A stretch of 64,000 nucleotides of DNA from Flavobacterium sp. WV_118_3 (GCF_039778605.1 NZ_CP156060.1:1736001-1800000); one strand, 5' to 3'. Counted from the stretch's first letter, positions 24,314 through 33,600 are shown. Numbers and translations are program-made. Notes: generated by a model from the sequence alone, not told the origin.

Positions 24314-27046
24314 TTGAACCGTCAAAAATTGAGCCATATTTTTACAAAAATAGTATTAAAACCTTTGCGTACAAACTTATTTCATATCGTTTTATTGTCA
24401 TTTTTTCTTCTCGTAGGAAAACATGAAATCTATTCTCAGGAAAACCGGTCCTTAACTAAAAACATACCCGCTGAAAAACAGAAAGATAGTATCCATCTGA
24501 ACCCTGACAGTTTAAAAAAACCGACTGTCGAAACCAAGAACGATACTATCAAAAAAAAGAAGTCCTCTATTGACGGTATTGTGAAGCGTAAAGCAAAAGA
24601 TTACGAAAAAATTGATCAAAAAAAGAAACAACTAACCCTCTATAACGAGGCCGAATTATACTATAAAGACATCGAATTAAAGTCCGGAATCATCGTATTA
24701 GACTATGACAAAGACGAAGTATATGCGGGACGAATCAAAGACAGTTTAGGAAATTACACCCAATTCCCCTATTTTAAACAGGGACAAAACGTAGTCGAAC
24801 CCGATTCAATTCGTTTCAATTTTAAGACAAAAAAAGCCAAAATTTGGAACTCCAGAACCGAGCAAAGTGATTTCCGTATCAAAGCAGAGGTTTCCAAAAG
24901 AGAAAATGATTCGGTGTATTTTATGAAAAATGCCCGTTTTACCACTTCAAAAAATATCGACGATCCGGAGTATTATTTCCTGGCGCGAAAAATCAAATTT
25001 GTACCCGGTAAAAAAGTAGTTGTTGGTCTTACCAATATGGTTATCGCCGATGTACCAACTCCTTTAGGATTGCCTTTTGGTTATTTTCCGATGAGCGAAA
25101 CATCCGCTTCCGGTTTTATTATTCCTTCCTTTGGTGACACCCGTGATCGGGGTTATTTCCTTCAGAACGGTGGTTATTATTTCGCTTTAAGCGATTATTA
25201 TGACCTTGCGGTTTTAGGGGATTATTATACCAACGGAAGTTATGCCCTCCGATTTGAAAGCAGTTATGCCAAACGCTATGCTTTTAACGGACGGGTAAAT
25301 ATCCGTTTCGAAAATCAGATTCAAAGCGAAAGAGGATTTCCCGATTATACCAAACGACGCGAATACAACATTCAATGGTCGCATTCTCAGGATTCCAAAG
25401 CCAGTCCTAATTCCCGATTCTCCGCATCGGTCAATTTAGGTAGTAGCCAGTATTTCCGTAATACGTTAAACATGCTTAATGTCGGTTCTTCCCTGAATAA
25501 TAACATGAGTTCGTCGGTTTCCTATTCGCAGACCTTACAAACTATTCCTCAGGTGAACTTTTCGGTAACCGCTACGCACTCGCAAAATACCAATACGGAA
25601 ATTATTGATATGACGCTACCTACTTTTCAGGCTAGCGTGGATCGTATTTTTCCGTTCGCCAAAAGAGACGAACTTAAAAAAGGAATCTTTAAAAATATCA
25701 ACTTCCAGTATAATCTTAGAGCCGAAAACAGAATCCGTACTACCGATTCCCTGTTTTTCTCCGCTCAAATGTTCCGGGATTCCAAAACCGGTTTCCAACA
25801 TAGTATTCCGATTAGTACCAACTTTAAAATATTCAAGTTTTTTAGCGTTACCGCTGGTACCAACTATAACGAAGTATGGTATTTAAAAACCATCAGTAAA
25901 GACTTCGACGCTTCAAAAAATACAGTTGTTACTAACGACATCAACGGTTTTGACGCCTATCGTACCTATAACTTTACCTCCAACATCGGAACTACTATTT
26001 ACGGTACGTTTAACTTTGGAGATGATAAAAAAATCCAGGCCATTCGTCACGTAATGCGTCCGAGCGTTTCCTATTCCTACCTACCAAGTTTTAGCCAGTA
26101 TTATGATACCTATGCGATCGATGCTACCGGAACGACACGTGCGGATTACTCGCGTTTCGAAAACGGAATCTTCGGTGCTCCCGGAAGAACCATGGCAAAC
26201 AATATTGGTTTTACGTTAAGTAATACTTTCGAAGCCAAAGTACGCGATAAAGACGAAACCAAAACGGAACCGAAAAAAGTGATGTTGTTAAACAACCTTA
26301 ACTTTTCCACGAATTACAATATGGCAGCCGACTCATTGGCATGGTCGCCGGTAACTATTTCCGGAGGAACACAGTTCTTTAACAATAAAATGAATGTCAA
26401 CTTTGGCTCTACACTCGATCTATATGCGATTGACAATGCCGGCAGACGAATCAACAAATTTAATATAGACAACGGAGGTAGCTTGTTTCGTATGACCAGT
26501 GCCAATATTACTATTAATTACAGCCTTTCCAGTTCCGATTTCGGACCAAGTTCAGATAAAAACTCAAAAGCTAACGATCAGAATGTTATGAACGGAGGCC
26601 GTGGCGATGATTTATTCGGACGCGCTACCGACCTGAGCGATAACAGACATAGTTTGTTTAAAGACAAAGAAGACGACGGTAAAGACAAATTTAAAGGGTT
26701 TTACCAACTGGCACTCCCTTGGGACTTACAATTTGCCTATTCCCTAACCTATGGAAACAGCAATCGTGAAAACGAGATTGTAACCAATTCCCTGATGGTT
26801 TCCGGGAATATCGACTTAACCCCGCAGTGGAAAGTTGGAGTTTCCACCGGATATGATTTTGCCCGAAAAGGAGTAAGCTTTACGCAGTTCCGTTTCGAAA
26901 GAGACCTTTTAAGCTGGAGAATGAGTTTTAACTGGGTACCATTTGGAACGTACTCCTACTGGGGCTTTTTTATCGGAATCAAGTCTTCTGTTCTTAGCGA
27001 TATCAAGTGGGATAAACGTAGTCTTCCGGATCGTCGTTTACGATAA
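24314..27046 (+). CDS. LptD-like outer-membrane LPS assembly protein
   Basis: This 910-residue protein has an N-terminal hydrophobic signal segment (about 22-38), a beta-jellyroll OstA/LptA-type region (about 100-270, with ITYNEAELYYKD-like strands and KKAKIWNSRTE) and a long C-terminal barrel of about 600 residues (YALRFESSYAKRYAFNGRVNIRFE and similar strands). It ends YWGFFIGIKSSVLSDIKWDKRSLPDRRLR. The family places LPS in the outer leaflet. Length is above E. coli LptD and the usual LptD disulfides are not evident, as in other Bacteroidota. The start is a TTG at 24314; there is no better ATG nearby. The gene is divergent from the amidase gene. Confidence 0.82.
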   Translation: MNRQKLSHIFTKIVLKPLRTNLFHIVLLSFFLLVGKHEIYSQENRSLTKNIPAEKQKDSIHLNPDSLKKPTVETKNDTIKKKKSSIDGIVKRKAKDYEKIDQKKKQLTLYNEAELYYKDIELKSGIIVLDYDKDEVYAGRIKDSLGNYTQFPYFKQGQNVVEPDSIRFNFKTKKAKIWNSRTEQSDFRIKAEVSKRENDSVYFMKNARFTTSKNIDDPEYYFLARKIKFVPGKKVVVGLTNMVIADVPTPLGLPFGYFPMSETSASGFIIPSFGDTRDRGYFLQNGGYYFALSDYYDLAVLGDYYTNGSYALRFESSYAKRYAFNGRVNIRFENQIQSERGFPDYTKRREYNIQWSHSQDSKASPNSRFSASVNLGSSQYFRNTLNMLNVGSSLNNNMSSSVSYSQTLQTIPQVNFSVTATHSQNTNTEIIDMTLPTFQASVDRIFPFAKRDELKKGIFKNINFQYNLRAENRIRTTDSLFFSAQMFRDSKTGFQHSIPISTNFKIFKFFSVTAGTNYNEVWYLKTISKDFDASKNTVVTNDINGFDAYRTYNFTSNIGTTIYGTFNFGDDKKIQAIRHVMRPSVSYSYLPSFSQYYDTYAIDATGTTRADYSRFENGIFGAPGRTMANNIGFTLSNTFEAKVRDKDETKTEPKKVMLLNNLNFSTNYNMAADSLAWSPVTISGGTQFFNNKMNVNFGSTLDLYAIDNAGRRINKFNIDNGGSLFRMTSANITINYSLSSSDFGPSSDKNSKANDQNVMNGGRGDDLFGRATDLSDNRHSLFKDKEDDGKDKFKGFYQLALPWDLQFAYSLTYGNSNRENEIVTNSLMVSGNIDLTPQWKVGVSTGYDFARKGVSFTQFRFERDLLSWRMSFNWVPFGTYSYWGFFIGIKSSVLSDIKWDKRSLPDRRLR

Positions 27047-27066
27047 TCATTAAAAAACACAATAGC

Positions 27067-27450
27067 ATGAAACAGATTATTTTTACCGAAAATGCACCGG
27101 CTCCAATCGGTCCATATAACCAGGCTGTACTGGTAAACGACCGTACTTTATATACTTCCGGGCAAATCGCTTTGGATCCGAAAACCGGTGAATTGATCAC
27201 TTCTTCCATTGAAGTGGAAACAAAACAGGTTATGGAAAATATGAAAGCGGTATTGGAAGCGGCTGGTATGTCGTTTGAAAACGTTGTGAAGACGACTATC
27301 TTTATTAGTAGCATGAACGATTTCGCAAAAATAAATGGCGTTTACGGTGCTTATTTTAACGAAAAAACCGCTCCGGCACGCGAAACGGTTCAGGTGGCTT
27401 GTTTGCCTAAAAACGTTAATGTAGAAATCTCTATGATTGCTGAGAAATAG
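27067..27450 (+). CDS. RidA-family enamine/imine deaminase
   Basis: The 127-residue protein matches RidA throughout: ENAPAPIGPYNQAVLVN at the start, LYTSGQIALDPKTGEL, ENMKAVLEAAGMSFENVVKTTIFI and the C-terminal PARETVQVACLPKNVNVEISMIAEK, where the Arg binds the substrate carboxylate. It hydrolyses reactive enamines such as 2-aminoacrylate released by PLP enzymes. It starts 20 bases after the LptD-like stop. Its last 20 bases overlap the end of mgsA on the other strand. Confidence 0.95.
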   Translation: MKQIIFTENAPAPIGPYNQAVLVNDRTLYTSGQIALDPKTGELITSSIEVETKQVMENMKAVLEAAGMSFENVVKTTIFISSMNDFAKINGVYGAYFNEKTAPARETVQVACLPKNVNVEISMIAEK

Positions 27451-27805
27451 CCTTTATCAATAATTCGGCTGTAGCCTGATTGGTAGCCAAGGGCACATTA
27501 TGTACATCACACACCCTTATGAGCATGTTAATATCTGCCTCATGAGGGTGTTTTGCTAAAGGGTCTTTAAAAAACAATACCATATTGCATTTTCCTTCCG
27601 CCACGCGTGCCGCAATCTGCGCATCACCTCCTAAAGGACCAGATAACATTCGTGTTACCTTAAATCCTGCGTTTTCCGCTTTACTCCCTGTTGTACCGGT
27701 TGCGATAAGTGTTATTTCATCCGATTGCAAAAAGCTTTTGTGTTTGTTTAAAAACTGAACCAGATCGGCTTTCATACCATCATGCGCAATAACTGCTATT
27801 TCCAT
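27431..27805 (-). CDS. mgsA: Methylglyoxal synthase
   Basis: The 124-residue enzyme converts dihydroxyacetone phosphate to methylglyoxal and phosphate. Motifs are AVIAHDGMKADL (His8), ATGTTGSKAENAG as the phosphate loop, SGPLGGDAQIAARV with catalytic Asp61, and FFKDPLAKHPHEADIN with Asp81, His88 and Asp91. Length is normal, and a short C-terminal extension is absent. It is one base from the BadF-type kinase gene on the same strand, so they are probably co-transcribed. Its end overlaps that of the RidA-family gene by 20 bases. Confidence 0.94.
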   Translation of the reverse strand: MEIAVIAHDGMKADLVQFLNKHKSFLQSDEITLIATGTTGSKAENAGFKVTRMLSGPLGGDAQIAARVAEGKCNMVLFFKDPLAKHPHEADINMLIRVCDVHNVPLATNQATAELLIKAISQQS

Positions 27806-27806
27806 T

Positions 27807-28652
27807 TTATACTGTGTGATAATTAATTAATCCGTCTATCGGTTTACGGTATACATTCCCTAGTGTTAATCCGTTTTGTGTAAGGATTTCCTGAAGTTCA
27901 CTTTTTAAATAATAGGCTATTGATCCGATAAAATGTACCGGTATCGTTTTACAATTTTCATATTGCATAATATAATGATCTACGAAAAACTGCATTTCTT
28001 TTACGATAATCGCACGAATAAATTCATGGTCTTTATGCTGAATGAGGAACTTCGCAAAAGTAGCCAGATAGGCATTCGGATTGGGTACCTTATAAAAATT
28101 ATGCTTAATCACATCCGGATCCAGATCGTATTCTTTTTCAAATTTTTCAGTCAGTTCTATTGGCATCGTACCAAAATAATACGCACGGATCAGGTGGCGC
28201 CCAAAACGGTTTCCGCTACAATCATCCATAGCGATATACCCTAACGACTGTACTTTTTGATGCAATTCTTTTCCGTCGAAATAACTGCAATTCGATCCCG
28301 TACCCAATATACATACAATTGCTTCTTCACCTCGCGGCGTGGTCGCATATACGGCCGCATAGGTGTCTTCGTGTACTACAACTTCCGCATTTGGAAAATA
28401 TTCTCTAAAAACACCGGCCAGAAAATTCTTCATACGGTCGGTTCCGCAACCGGCACCGTAAAAAAACAAATGGGTAACCAGATCCCTATTATGCGAAATA
28501 TCAAAACGCTGTGACATTCGTTCCAACATCTCTTCTTTTTCCAGCACTTCCGGGTTTAACCCTAAGGTTGTCACCGTAAACTGTATATTTCCTTTGTTAT
28601 CCAATGCAATCCAGTCGGCTTTTGTTGAGCCACTATCCACTACTAATCTCAT
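27807..28652 (-). CDS. BadF/BadG-family N-acetylglucosamine kinase-like protein
   Basis: The 281-residue protein has the ASKHA kinase fold: a phosphate-1 loop RLVVDSGSTKADWIALD at the start, a connecting GTGSNCSYFDG phosphate-2 loop, and a DDCSGNRFGRHLI stretch near the middle. BadF/BadG/BcrA/BcrD-type proteins of this size resemble mammalian GlcNAc kinase and fungal homologues, and phosphorylation of an amino sugar from cell-wall recycling is a reasonable guess. The order with mgsA is tight (one base apart). Substrate is not established. Confidence 0.82.
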   Translation of the reverse strand: MRLVVDSGSTKADWIALDNKGNIQFTVTTLGLNPEVLEKEEMLERMSQRFDISHNRDLVTHLFFYGAGCGTDRMKNFLAGVFREYFPNAEVVVHEDTYAAVYATTPRGEEAIVCILGTGSNCSYFDGKELHQKVQSLGYIAMDDCSGNRFGRHLIRAYYFGTMPIELTEKFEKEYDLDPDVIKHNFYKVPNPNAYLATFAKFLIQHKDHEFIRAIIVKEMQFFVDHYIMQYENCKTIPVHFIGSIAYYLKSELQEILTQNGLTLGNVYRKPIDGLINYHTV

Positions 28653-28685
28653 CCTGTTGTGTGTTATTCGTCTTTTATAAACCTT

Positions 28686-30638
28686 TTAATCGTTTAGTGT
28701 CGGCTCCATTTTATTAAAGTTTAGCTTACTGTTTTTCTGACTATAGCCAAAATAGATAGCCAGTCCAATCAACAACCAGATTGTAAAATAAATCCAGTTC
28801 CATACGCTTAGTTCCGCCATCATATACAAACAGCACACTAATCCTAAAAGCGGAATCAGCGACAAGTTCTTTCTATACGCCCAGACGGTTAATCCGATCA
28901 ATACGATAAAAAAGATCCACATCGGGATTTTATGCTGAAATAAAGCCAATCCGCTTTCATATTTTACCGAGTCTTTTATCGGTAATCCGGCAACCATTTC
29001 TGCATATTTACCGGCATCCTCTTCTTTATAATTACTTAGAATATGTTCTAAATCCTGCGTTTCCTTAGCGATATGCGCTTTATCTCCCTGTAATAACTGA
29101 TTGTATACTCCGGTGGCTTCTTCTTTCGTTAAAGCCGTTACTATAGCCGACGGTTCGTTAACCTGCGGCACATTGGTAATAAAATCCATTGTCGCTTTTT
29201 GATTCACCGTAAAGGCAAATACCAAACCTGCAACTACCAATACCGGCGCAATATATTTCGCATTGATATAGGGTGTTTTAAACTTTCCTCTCGGAATGTC
29301 TTTTTTATCCTGTAATACCAAAACACCGGCACAAACCAATACGAAAGCAAACAGGGTTCCGATACTACACAAATCGGTTACCATTGTCAGGTTTAAAAAT
29401 AAAGCCGGTATCGCTACTACAAAACCCGTTACGATGGTGGCATAAGAAGGTGTTTTGTATTTTGGATGTACTTTCGAAAAACGCTTTGGCAATAATCCGT
29501 CGCGACTCATACTCATCCAGATTCGCGGTTGTCCCATCTGAAACACCAACAATACGCTTGCCATCGCCACAACCGCACTTACAGCGATAATACCGGACAA
29601 CCATTTCAGGTCCAGTTTTTCAAATACAAATGCCAGCGGATCGCCCACATTCAATTCTTTATAATTCACCATTCCGGTTAATACCAATGCAATTACAATA
29701 TATAGTATCGTACAGATTACGATGGCCCACATCATTCCACGTGGTAAATCCCGCTGTGGATCCTTACATTCCTCTGCTGTCGTTGAGATGGCATCAAATC
29801 CAATATAAGCAAAGAAAACCGCCGAAACACCTTTTAAAACGCCATTAATACCATTGGGAGCAAACGGATTCCAATTTTCGGTATCCACATAAAAAACACC
29901 TACGGCAATAACCAATAAAATAATAGCCAGTTTAACGACCACCATCAGGTTACTGGCATTACGGGATTCTTTCATACCGCGGTATACCAGCCCGGTAATA
30001 ATTATGATGATCAATAGTGCAGGAAGATCGGCAACAAAGTGAAACGACCCGATAACCGGTGACGTCGTCCAGGCCTCATGAGCCGCCTGTAACGCGGCAC
30101 TCAGATTTTCAAAGGACTTTCCGCCCTGCATTAATGCGGTAGCTTCGGCATAACCGTTGGAAGCCGTCAGGTAATCCATTTGTATCCATTGTGGCAGGTG
30201 TATGCCACCACTTGCGAGCAGCCCGGTAAAATAGTCACTCCAGGAAATCGCAACAGTAATATTTCCGATCGCATATTCCATGATCAATGCCCAACCGATA
30301 ATCCAGGCAATCAATTCACCAAAAGCCACATACGAATAAGTATAGGCACTTCCCGAAACGGGTACCATTGACGCAAATTCGGCATAGGCAAAAGCAGCAA
30401 ATCCACAAGCCAGCGCCGTAAAGAGGAATAAAAAGATAACGGCCGGACCACCGTCGGAACTCGCCTTTCCAATCGTACTGAAAATCCCGGCTCCTACTAT
30501 GGCTGCAATTCCAAATGCGGTTAAATCCCTTGTCGTTAAATGCTTACCAAGGGCTCCGTGACCATCGGCTTCATTCTTTTTTACCTGCTTTAATATGGCA
30601 TCAACGGATTTTTTTCGAAATAAATTGGAAAAACTCAT
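28686..30638 (-). CDS. APC-family amino acid permease (cationic amino acid transporter-like)
   Basis: The 650-residue inner-membrane protein has about 14 membrane segments. Family marks are the N-terminal LTTRDLTAFGIAAIVGAGIFSTIG and the FFAYIGFDAISTTAEECKDPQRDLPRG loop of the CAT branch. A soluble stretch of about 80 residues (roughly 480-580, EEATGVYNQLLQGDKAHIAKETQDLEH and neighbours) sits between late membrane segments and is larger than usual. It should import amino acids by proton symport. It is separated by 33 bases from the BadF-type kinase gene and stands alone with respect to amino-acid genes. Confidence 0.88.
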   Translation of the reverse strand: MSFSNLFRKKSVDAILKQVKKNEADGHGALGKHLTTRDLTAFGIAAIVGAGIFSTIGKASSDGGPAVIFLFLFTALACGFAAFAYAEFASMVPVSGSAYTYSYVAFGELIAWIIGWALIMEYAIGNITVAISWSDYFTGLLASGGIHLPQWIQMDYLTASNGYAEATALMQGGKSFENLSAALQAAHEAWTTSPVIGSFHFVADLPALLIIIIITGLVYRGMKESRNASNLMVVVKLAIILLVIAVGVFYVDTENWNPFAPNGINGVLKGVSAVFFAYIGFDAISTTAEECKDPQRDLPRGMMWAIVICTILYIVIALVLTGMVNYKELNVGDPLAFVFEKLDLKWLSGIIAVSAVVAMASVLLVFQMGQPRIWMSMSRDGLLPKRFSKVHPKYKTPSYATIVTGFVVAIPALFLNLTMVTDLCSIGTLFAFVLVCAGVLVLQDKKDIPRGKFKTPYINAKYIAPVLVVAGLVFAFTVNQKATMDFITNVPQVNEPSAIVTALTKEEATGVYNQLLQGDKAHIAKETQDLEHILSNYKEEDAGKYAEMVAGLPIKDSVKYESGLALFQHKIPMWIFFIVLIGLTVWAYRKNLSLIPLLGLVCCLYMMAELSVWNWIYFTIWLLIGLAIYFGYSQKNSKLNFNKMEPTLND

Positions 30639-30855
30639 AAATTATTTTGTGCGTAATCGGTTAGTTTTAGGATTATTAACAATAAATTAAACCGTAATTT
30701 TTTTTTCTGCTAATAAAAACAAATATATAAAACCAATTTATAAATTGTCGGTTCTCTGGTAAATAAAGTAACAACCATAGATACAGATAGATTTTATTTA
30801 TATTAAAATAAAAAATAATAATCAAAATTAATACAAAGGTCCACTCAGAATTGGC

Positions 30856-30863
30856 TACTTTTG
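30856..30863 (+). promoter_or_regulatory. -7 element before the peroxiredoxin operon
   Basis: TACTTTTG matches TAnnTTTG and is 40 bases before the peroxiredoxin ATG. No clear -33 element was found. The 264-base gap from 30639 to 30903 is otherwise very AT-rich, and I see no other site in it. Confidence 0.45.
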
Positions 30864-30903
30864 TACTGCAAAAAAATAATAATCTTTAAAATTCATTAAA
30901 ATT

Positions 30904-31539
30904 ATGTCATTAGTAGGTAAAAAATTTCCAAGCATTGCAATTGACGCTATCTCCGAAATGGGTGATAATTTAAAAATCAACATCTTCGAAGAAGCAACTA
31001 AAAACAACAAAAAAGTATTATTATTTTGGTATCCAAAAGACTTTACTTTTGTTTGTCCAACTGAATTACACGCCTTCCAAGCTGCTTTACCTGAATTCGA
31101 AAAAAGAAACACGATCGTAATCGGGGCTTCTTGCGATACTAACGAAGTACACTTTGCCTGGTTAAATACACCAAAAAATAACGGTGGTATCGAAGGTGTT
31201 ACCTACCCGATCTTAGCGGATACAACGCGTAACCTTGCTAACATCTTAGGTATTTTAGATATCGAAACAGCGAATTACAATGACGAATTGGATACGGTTA
31301 TTATCGAAGGTTCTAATGTAACCTACCGTGCTACGTATTTAGTAGATGAAACCGGAAAAATTTTCCACGAAAGCGTAAACGATATGCCTCTTGGTAGAAA
31401 CGTAAACGAGTACCTACGTCTTATCGACGCCTATACACACGTTCAGACTAAAGGTGAAGTTTGTCCAGCTAACTGGGAAGAAGGAAAAGAAGCGATGTTT
31501 GCTACCAGAGAAGGTGTTGCAAACTACTTAAATAACTAA
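30904..31539 (+). CDS. Typical 2-Cys peroxiredoxin (AhpC/Prx1 type)
   Basis: The 211-residue enzyme reduces hydrogen peroxide and organic peroxides. The peroxidatic Cys51 is in WYPKDFTFVCPTELHAF and the resolving Cys187 is in KGEVCPANWEEGKEAM; the layout is that of typical two-Cys enzymes. It heads a three-gene run with a thioredoxin-like protein 18 bases later and a small acidic protein two bases beyond that. Thioredoxin-like proteins of this sort would plausibly recycle it. The C-terminal YF motif that favours overoxidation is not evident. Confidence 0.95.
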   Translation: MSLVGKKFPSIAIDAISEMGDNLKINIFEEATKNNKKVLLFWYPKDFTFVCPTELHAFQAALPEFEKRNTIVIGASCDTNEVHFAWLNTPKNNGGIEGVTYPILADTTRNLANILGILDIETANYNDELDTVIIEGSNVTYRATYLVDETGKIFHESVNDMPLGRNVNEYLRLIDAYTHVQTKGEVCPANWEEGKEAMFATREGVANYLNN

Positions 31540-31557
31540 TTCTTAAAAAAAATTGCT

Positions 31558-31866
31558 ATGTTAATTGAATTAAATGAAGATAAACTACAGGAGTTAGTGA
31601 GTGCTAACGAAAAAGTAGTGGTACAATTTTCTGCTTCCTGGTGTGGAAACTGCCGTATCATGAAGCCAAAATTTAAAAAACTGGCTTCCGAAAAAGAAAA
31701 TATCACTTTTGTATTGGTTGATGCCGAAAATTCGCCGGAATCCCGAAAACTGGCTAATGTGAGCAACCTGCCTACTTTCGCTACTTTCGTTAACGGTGCT
31801 TTGGTCAACCAATCGCAAACCAATAAAGCAGAAGTGTTGTCGGAATTGGTAAATGAAATCGCTTAA
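31558..31866 (+). CDS. Thioredoxin-family protein with WCGNC active site
   Basis: This 102-residue cytosolic protein keeps the thioredoxin fold: VVVQFSASWCGNCRIMKPKF with Cys29 and Cys32, then VDAENSPESRKLANVSNLPTFATFVNG with the cis-Pro. The active site reads W-C-G-N-C in place of the usual W-C-G-P-C. Replacing the Pro usually raises the redox potential, so the protein may be a weaker reductant than thioredoxin 1. Position after the peroxiredoxin gene suggests it reduces that enzyme. It starts 18 bases after the peroxiredoxin stop. Confidence 0.92.
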   Translation: MLIELNEDKLQELVSANEKVVVQFSASWCGNCRIMKPKFKKLASEKENITFVLVDAENSPESRKLANVSNLPTFATFVNGALVNQSQTNKAEVLSELVNEIA

Positions 31867-31868
31867 TT

Positions 31869-32126
31869 ATGAAATTACCTGTAATTAAACAACTTACACA
31901 ATTTATCGAAGAGAACGACCAGGATTATATCATCGAAACCATCGAAGTACTGGAAGCCTTAACCGAAGTTCCGTCGTTAAAAGACGAAGAACTGGACGTA
32001 ATCGGAGAGTTAATCTCTAATATGTACGGTGCACTGGAAGTTCACAAAATGGTAAAAGAAGGAACCGATAAAAAAGAAGCTTTAAACAGCTTTATGAAAC
32101 GGGTTCTGGGTTCGATCGACAAATAA
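31869..32126 (+). CDS. Small acidic helical protein (DUF6952-like)
   Basis: The 85-residue protein is mostly charged helix (KLPVIKQLTQFIEENDQDYIIE at the start, then a VEALTE/LDVIGELI core) and has no Cys. I place it in the family called DUF6952 from memory. It starts two bases after the thioredoxin-like gene, so it is part of the peroxiredoxin operon. The function is unknown; with no thiol it is more likely a partner or regulator than a redox carrier. Confidence 0.75.
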   Translation: MKLPVIKQLTQFIEENDQDYIIETIEVLEALTEVPSLKDEELDVIGELISNMYGALEVHKMVKEGTDKKEALNSFMKRVLGSIDK

Positions 32127-32149
32127 ACCCGACGCTCAAATTGTAATAC

Positions 32150-32180
32150 AAAACGCTTTCCGAAAGGAAGGCGTTTTTTT
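32150..32180 (+). terminator. Terminator of the peroxiredoxin operon
   Basis: AAAACGCTTTCC at 32150-32161 pairs with GGAAGGCGTTTT at 32166-32177 around a GAAA loop, and a T run follows. One T-G wobble is present in the stem. Confidence 0.85.
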
Positions 32181-32305
32181 GTTTACAACCGATTTTACCG
32201 TATCCAATTGCCCGTTCAAAATAAAAAACAGTCAAAGTGCTTTATTTTTAATCCCATAATCGTAAACTCATCTAAATTTAATTAGGCACTTTAAATCAAG
32301 TTTGC

Positions 32306-32313
32306 TATTTTTG
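32306..32313 (+). promoter_or_regulatory. -7 element of the sucC promoter
   Basis: TATTTTTG matches TAnnTTTG and is 34 bases before the sucC ATG. No clear -33 element lies at the expected distance. Confidence 0.5.
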
Positions 32314-32347
32314 TGGCACTTTATAATAAAGCTAAACGTATCCAATT

Positions 32348-33541
32348 ATGAATTTACACGAATATCAAGGTAAAGAAATATTAGCTAGTCACGGTGTTAG
32401 AGTACAACGTGGTTATGTTGCTAACAATGCCGAGGAAGCTGTAGCAAAAGCAAAACAACTAACTGCCGAAACCGGAACCGGATGGCATGTAATCAAAGCA
32501 CAAATTCACGCCGGTGGTCGTGGAAAAGGTGGTGGTGTTAAGTTGGCTAAAAACCTGGAGCAAGTTCAGGAAATTGCCGGGCAAATCATCGGAATGGATT
32601 TAGTAACGCCGCAAACGCCGCCAGAAGGTAAAAAAGTACACAAAGTATTGGTTGCGGAAGATGTTTACTATCCTGGTGAAAGTGAAACTTCAGAATTTTA
32701 TATGTCTGTTTTATTAAACAGAGGTAAAGGACGCAACATGATCATGTATTCTACCGAAGGAGGTATGGATATCGAAGAAGTAGCTGAAAAAACACCTCAT
32801 TTAATCTTTACAGAAGAAATCGATCCTGCTGTAGGTTTACAAGGTTTCCAGGCTAGAAGAATCGCTTTTAACTTAGGTTTATCCGGTGATGCTTTTAAAG
32901 ATATGGTAAAATTCGTAGCGGCTTTATACGATGCGTATGTAGGTGCTGATGCTTCCCTGTTTGAAATCAACCCGGTTTTAAAAACTTCCGATAATAAAAT
33001 TTTAGCGGTAGATGCAAAAGTTGTTTTAGACGATAACGCATTATTCCGTCAGAAAGCGTATGCTGAAATGCGTGATATCCGTGAGGAAAATCCAATTGAA
33101 GTAGAAGCGAAAGAAGTAGGATTAAACTATGTTGACCTTGACGGTAACGTAGGATGTATGGTTAACGGTGCCGGATTAGCAATGGCTACTATGGACTTAA
33201 TCAAACATGCAGGTTTTGAGCCGGCAAACTTCCTTGACGTAGGAGGAACTGCTGATGCAAAACGTGTGGAAACCGCTTTCCGTATTATCTTAAAAGATCC
33301 AAACGTAAAAGCAATCTTAATTAACATCTTTGGTGGTATCGTTCGTTGTGACCGTGTTGCACAAGGTGTTGTAGATGCTTATAAAAACATGGGTGACAGT
33401 ATTAAAGTGCCAATCATCGTTCGTTTACAGGGAACTAACGCAGAAATTGCAAAAGAATTGATCGACAATTCCGGTATGCCAATTTTATCTGCTGTTGAAT
33501 TCCAGGAAGCTGCTGATCAAGTAAAAGCTGCTTTATCATAA
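32348..33541 (+). CDS. sucC: Succinyl-CoA synthetase beta subunit (ADP- or GDP-forming)
   Basis: The 397-residue protein starts MNLHEYQGKEILASHGV, and has AQIHAGGRGKGGGVKLAKN in the ATP-grasp part and GGIVRCDRVAQGVVDAYKN in the CoA-ligase part, all typical SucC. It catalyses the step between succinyl-CoA and succinate in the TCA cycle with its alpha subunit. Codon use looks highly biased, as expected for an abundant enzyme. sucD is not adjacent and must lie elsewhere. It is a single transcription unit with its own promoter and terminator. Confidence 0.97.
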   Translation: MNLHEYQGKEILASHGVRVQRGYVANNAEEAVAKAKQLTAETGTGWHVIKAQIHAGGRGKGGGVKLAKNLEQVQEIAGQIIGMDLVTPQTPPEGKKVHKVLVAEDVYYPGESETSEFYMSVLLNRGKGRNMIMYSTEGGMDIEEVAEKTPHLIFTEEIDPAVGLQGFQARRIAFNLGLSGDAFKDMVKFVAALYDAYVGADASLFEINPVLKTSDNKILAVDAKVVLDDNALFRQKAYAEMRDIREENPIEVEAKEVGLNYVDLDGNVGCMVNGAGLAMATMDLIKHAGFEPANFLDVGGTADAKRVETAFRIILKDPNVKAILINIFGGIVRCDRVAQGVVDAYKNMGDSIKVPIIVRLQGTNAEIAKELIDNSGMPILSAVEFQEAADQVKAALS

Positions 33542-33566
33542 TTGATAAAAAAAGTTATATAATTAT

Positions 33567-33600
33567 AAAAGCCTGAGTTTAATAAACTCAGGCTTTTTTA
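33567..33600. terminator. Bidirectional terminator between sucC and DUF4269 gene
   Basis: AAAAGCCTGAGTTT at 33567-33580 pairs with AAACTCAGGCTTTT at 33584-33597. The stop codon of the convergent minus-strand gene (33588-33590) lies inside the right arm. Confidence 0.88.
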
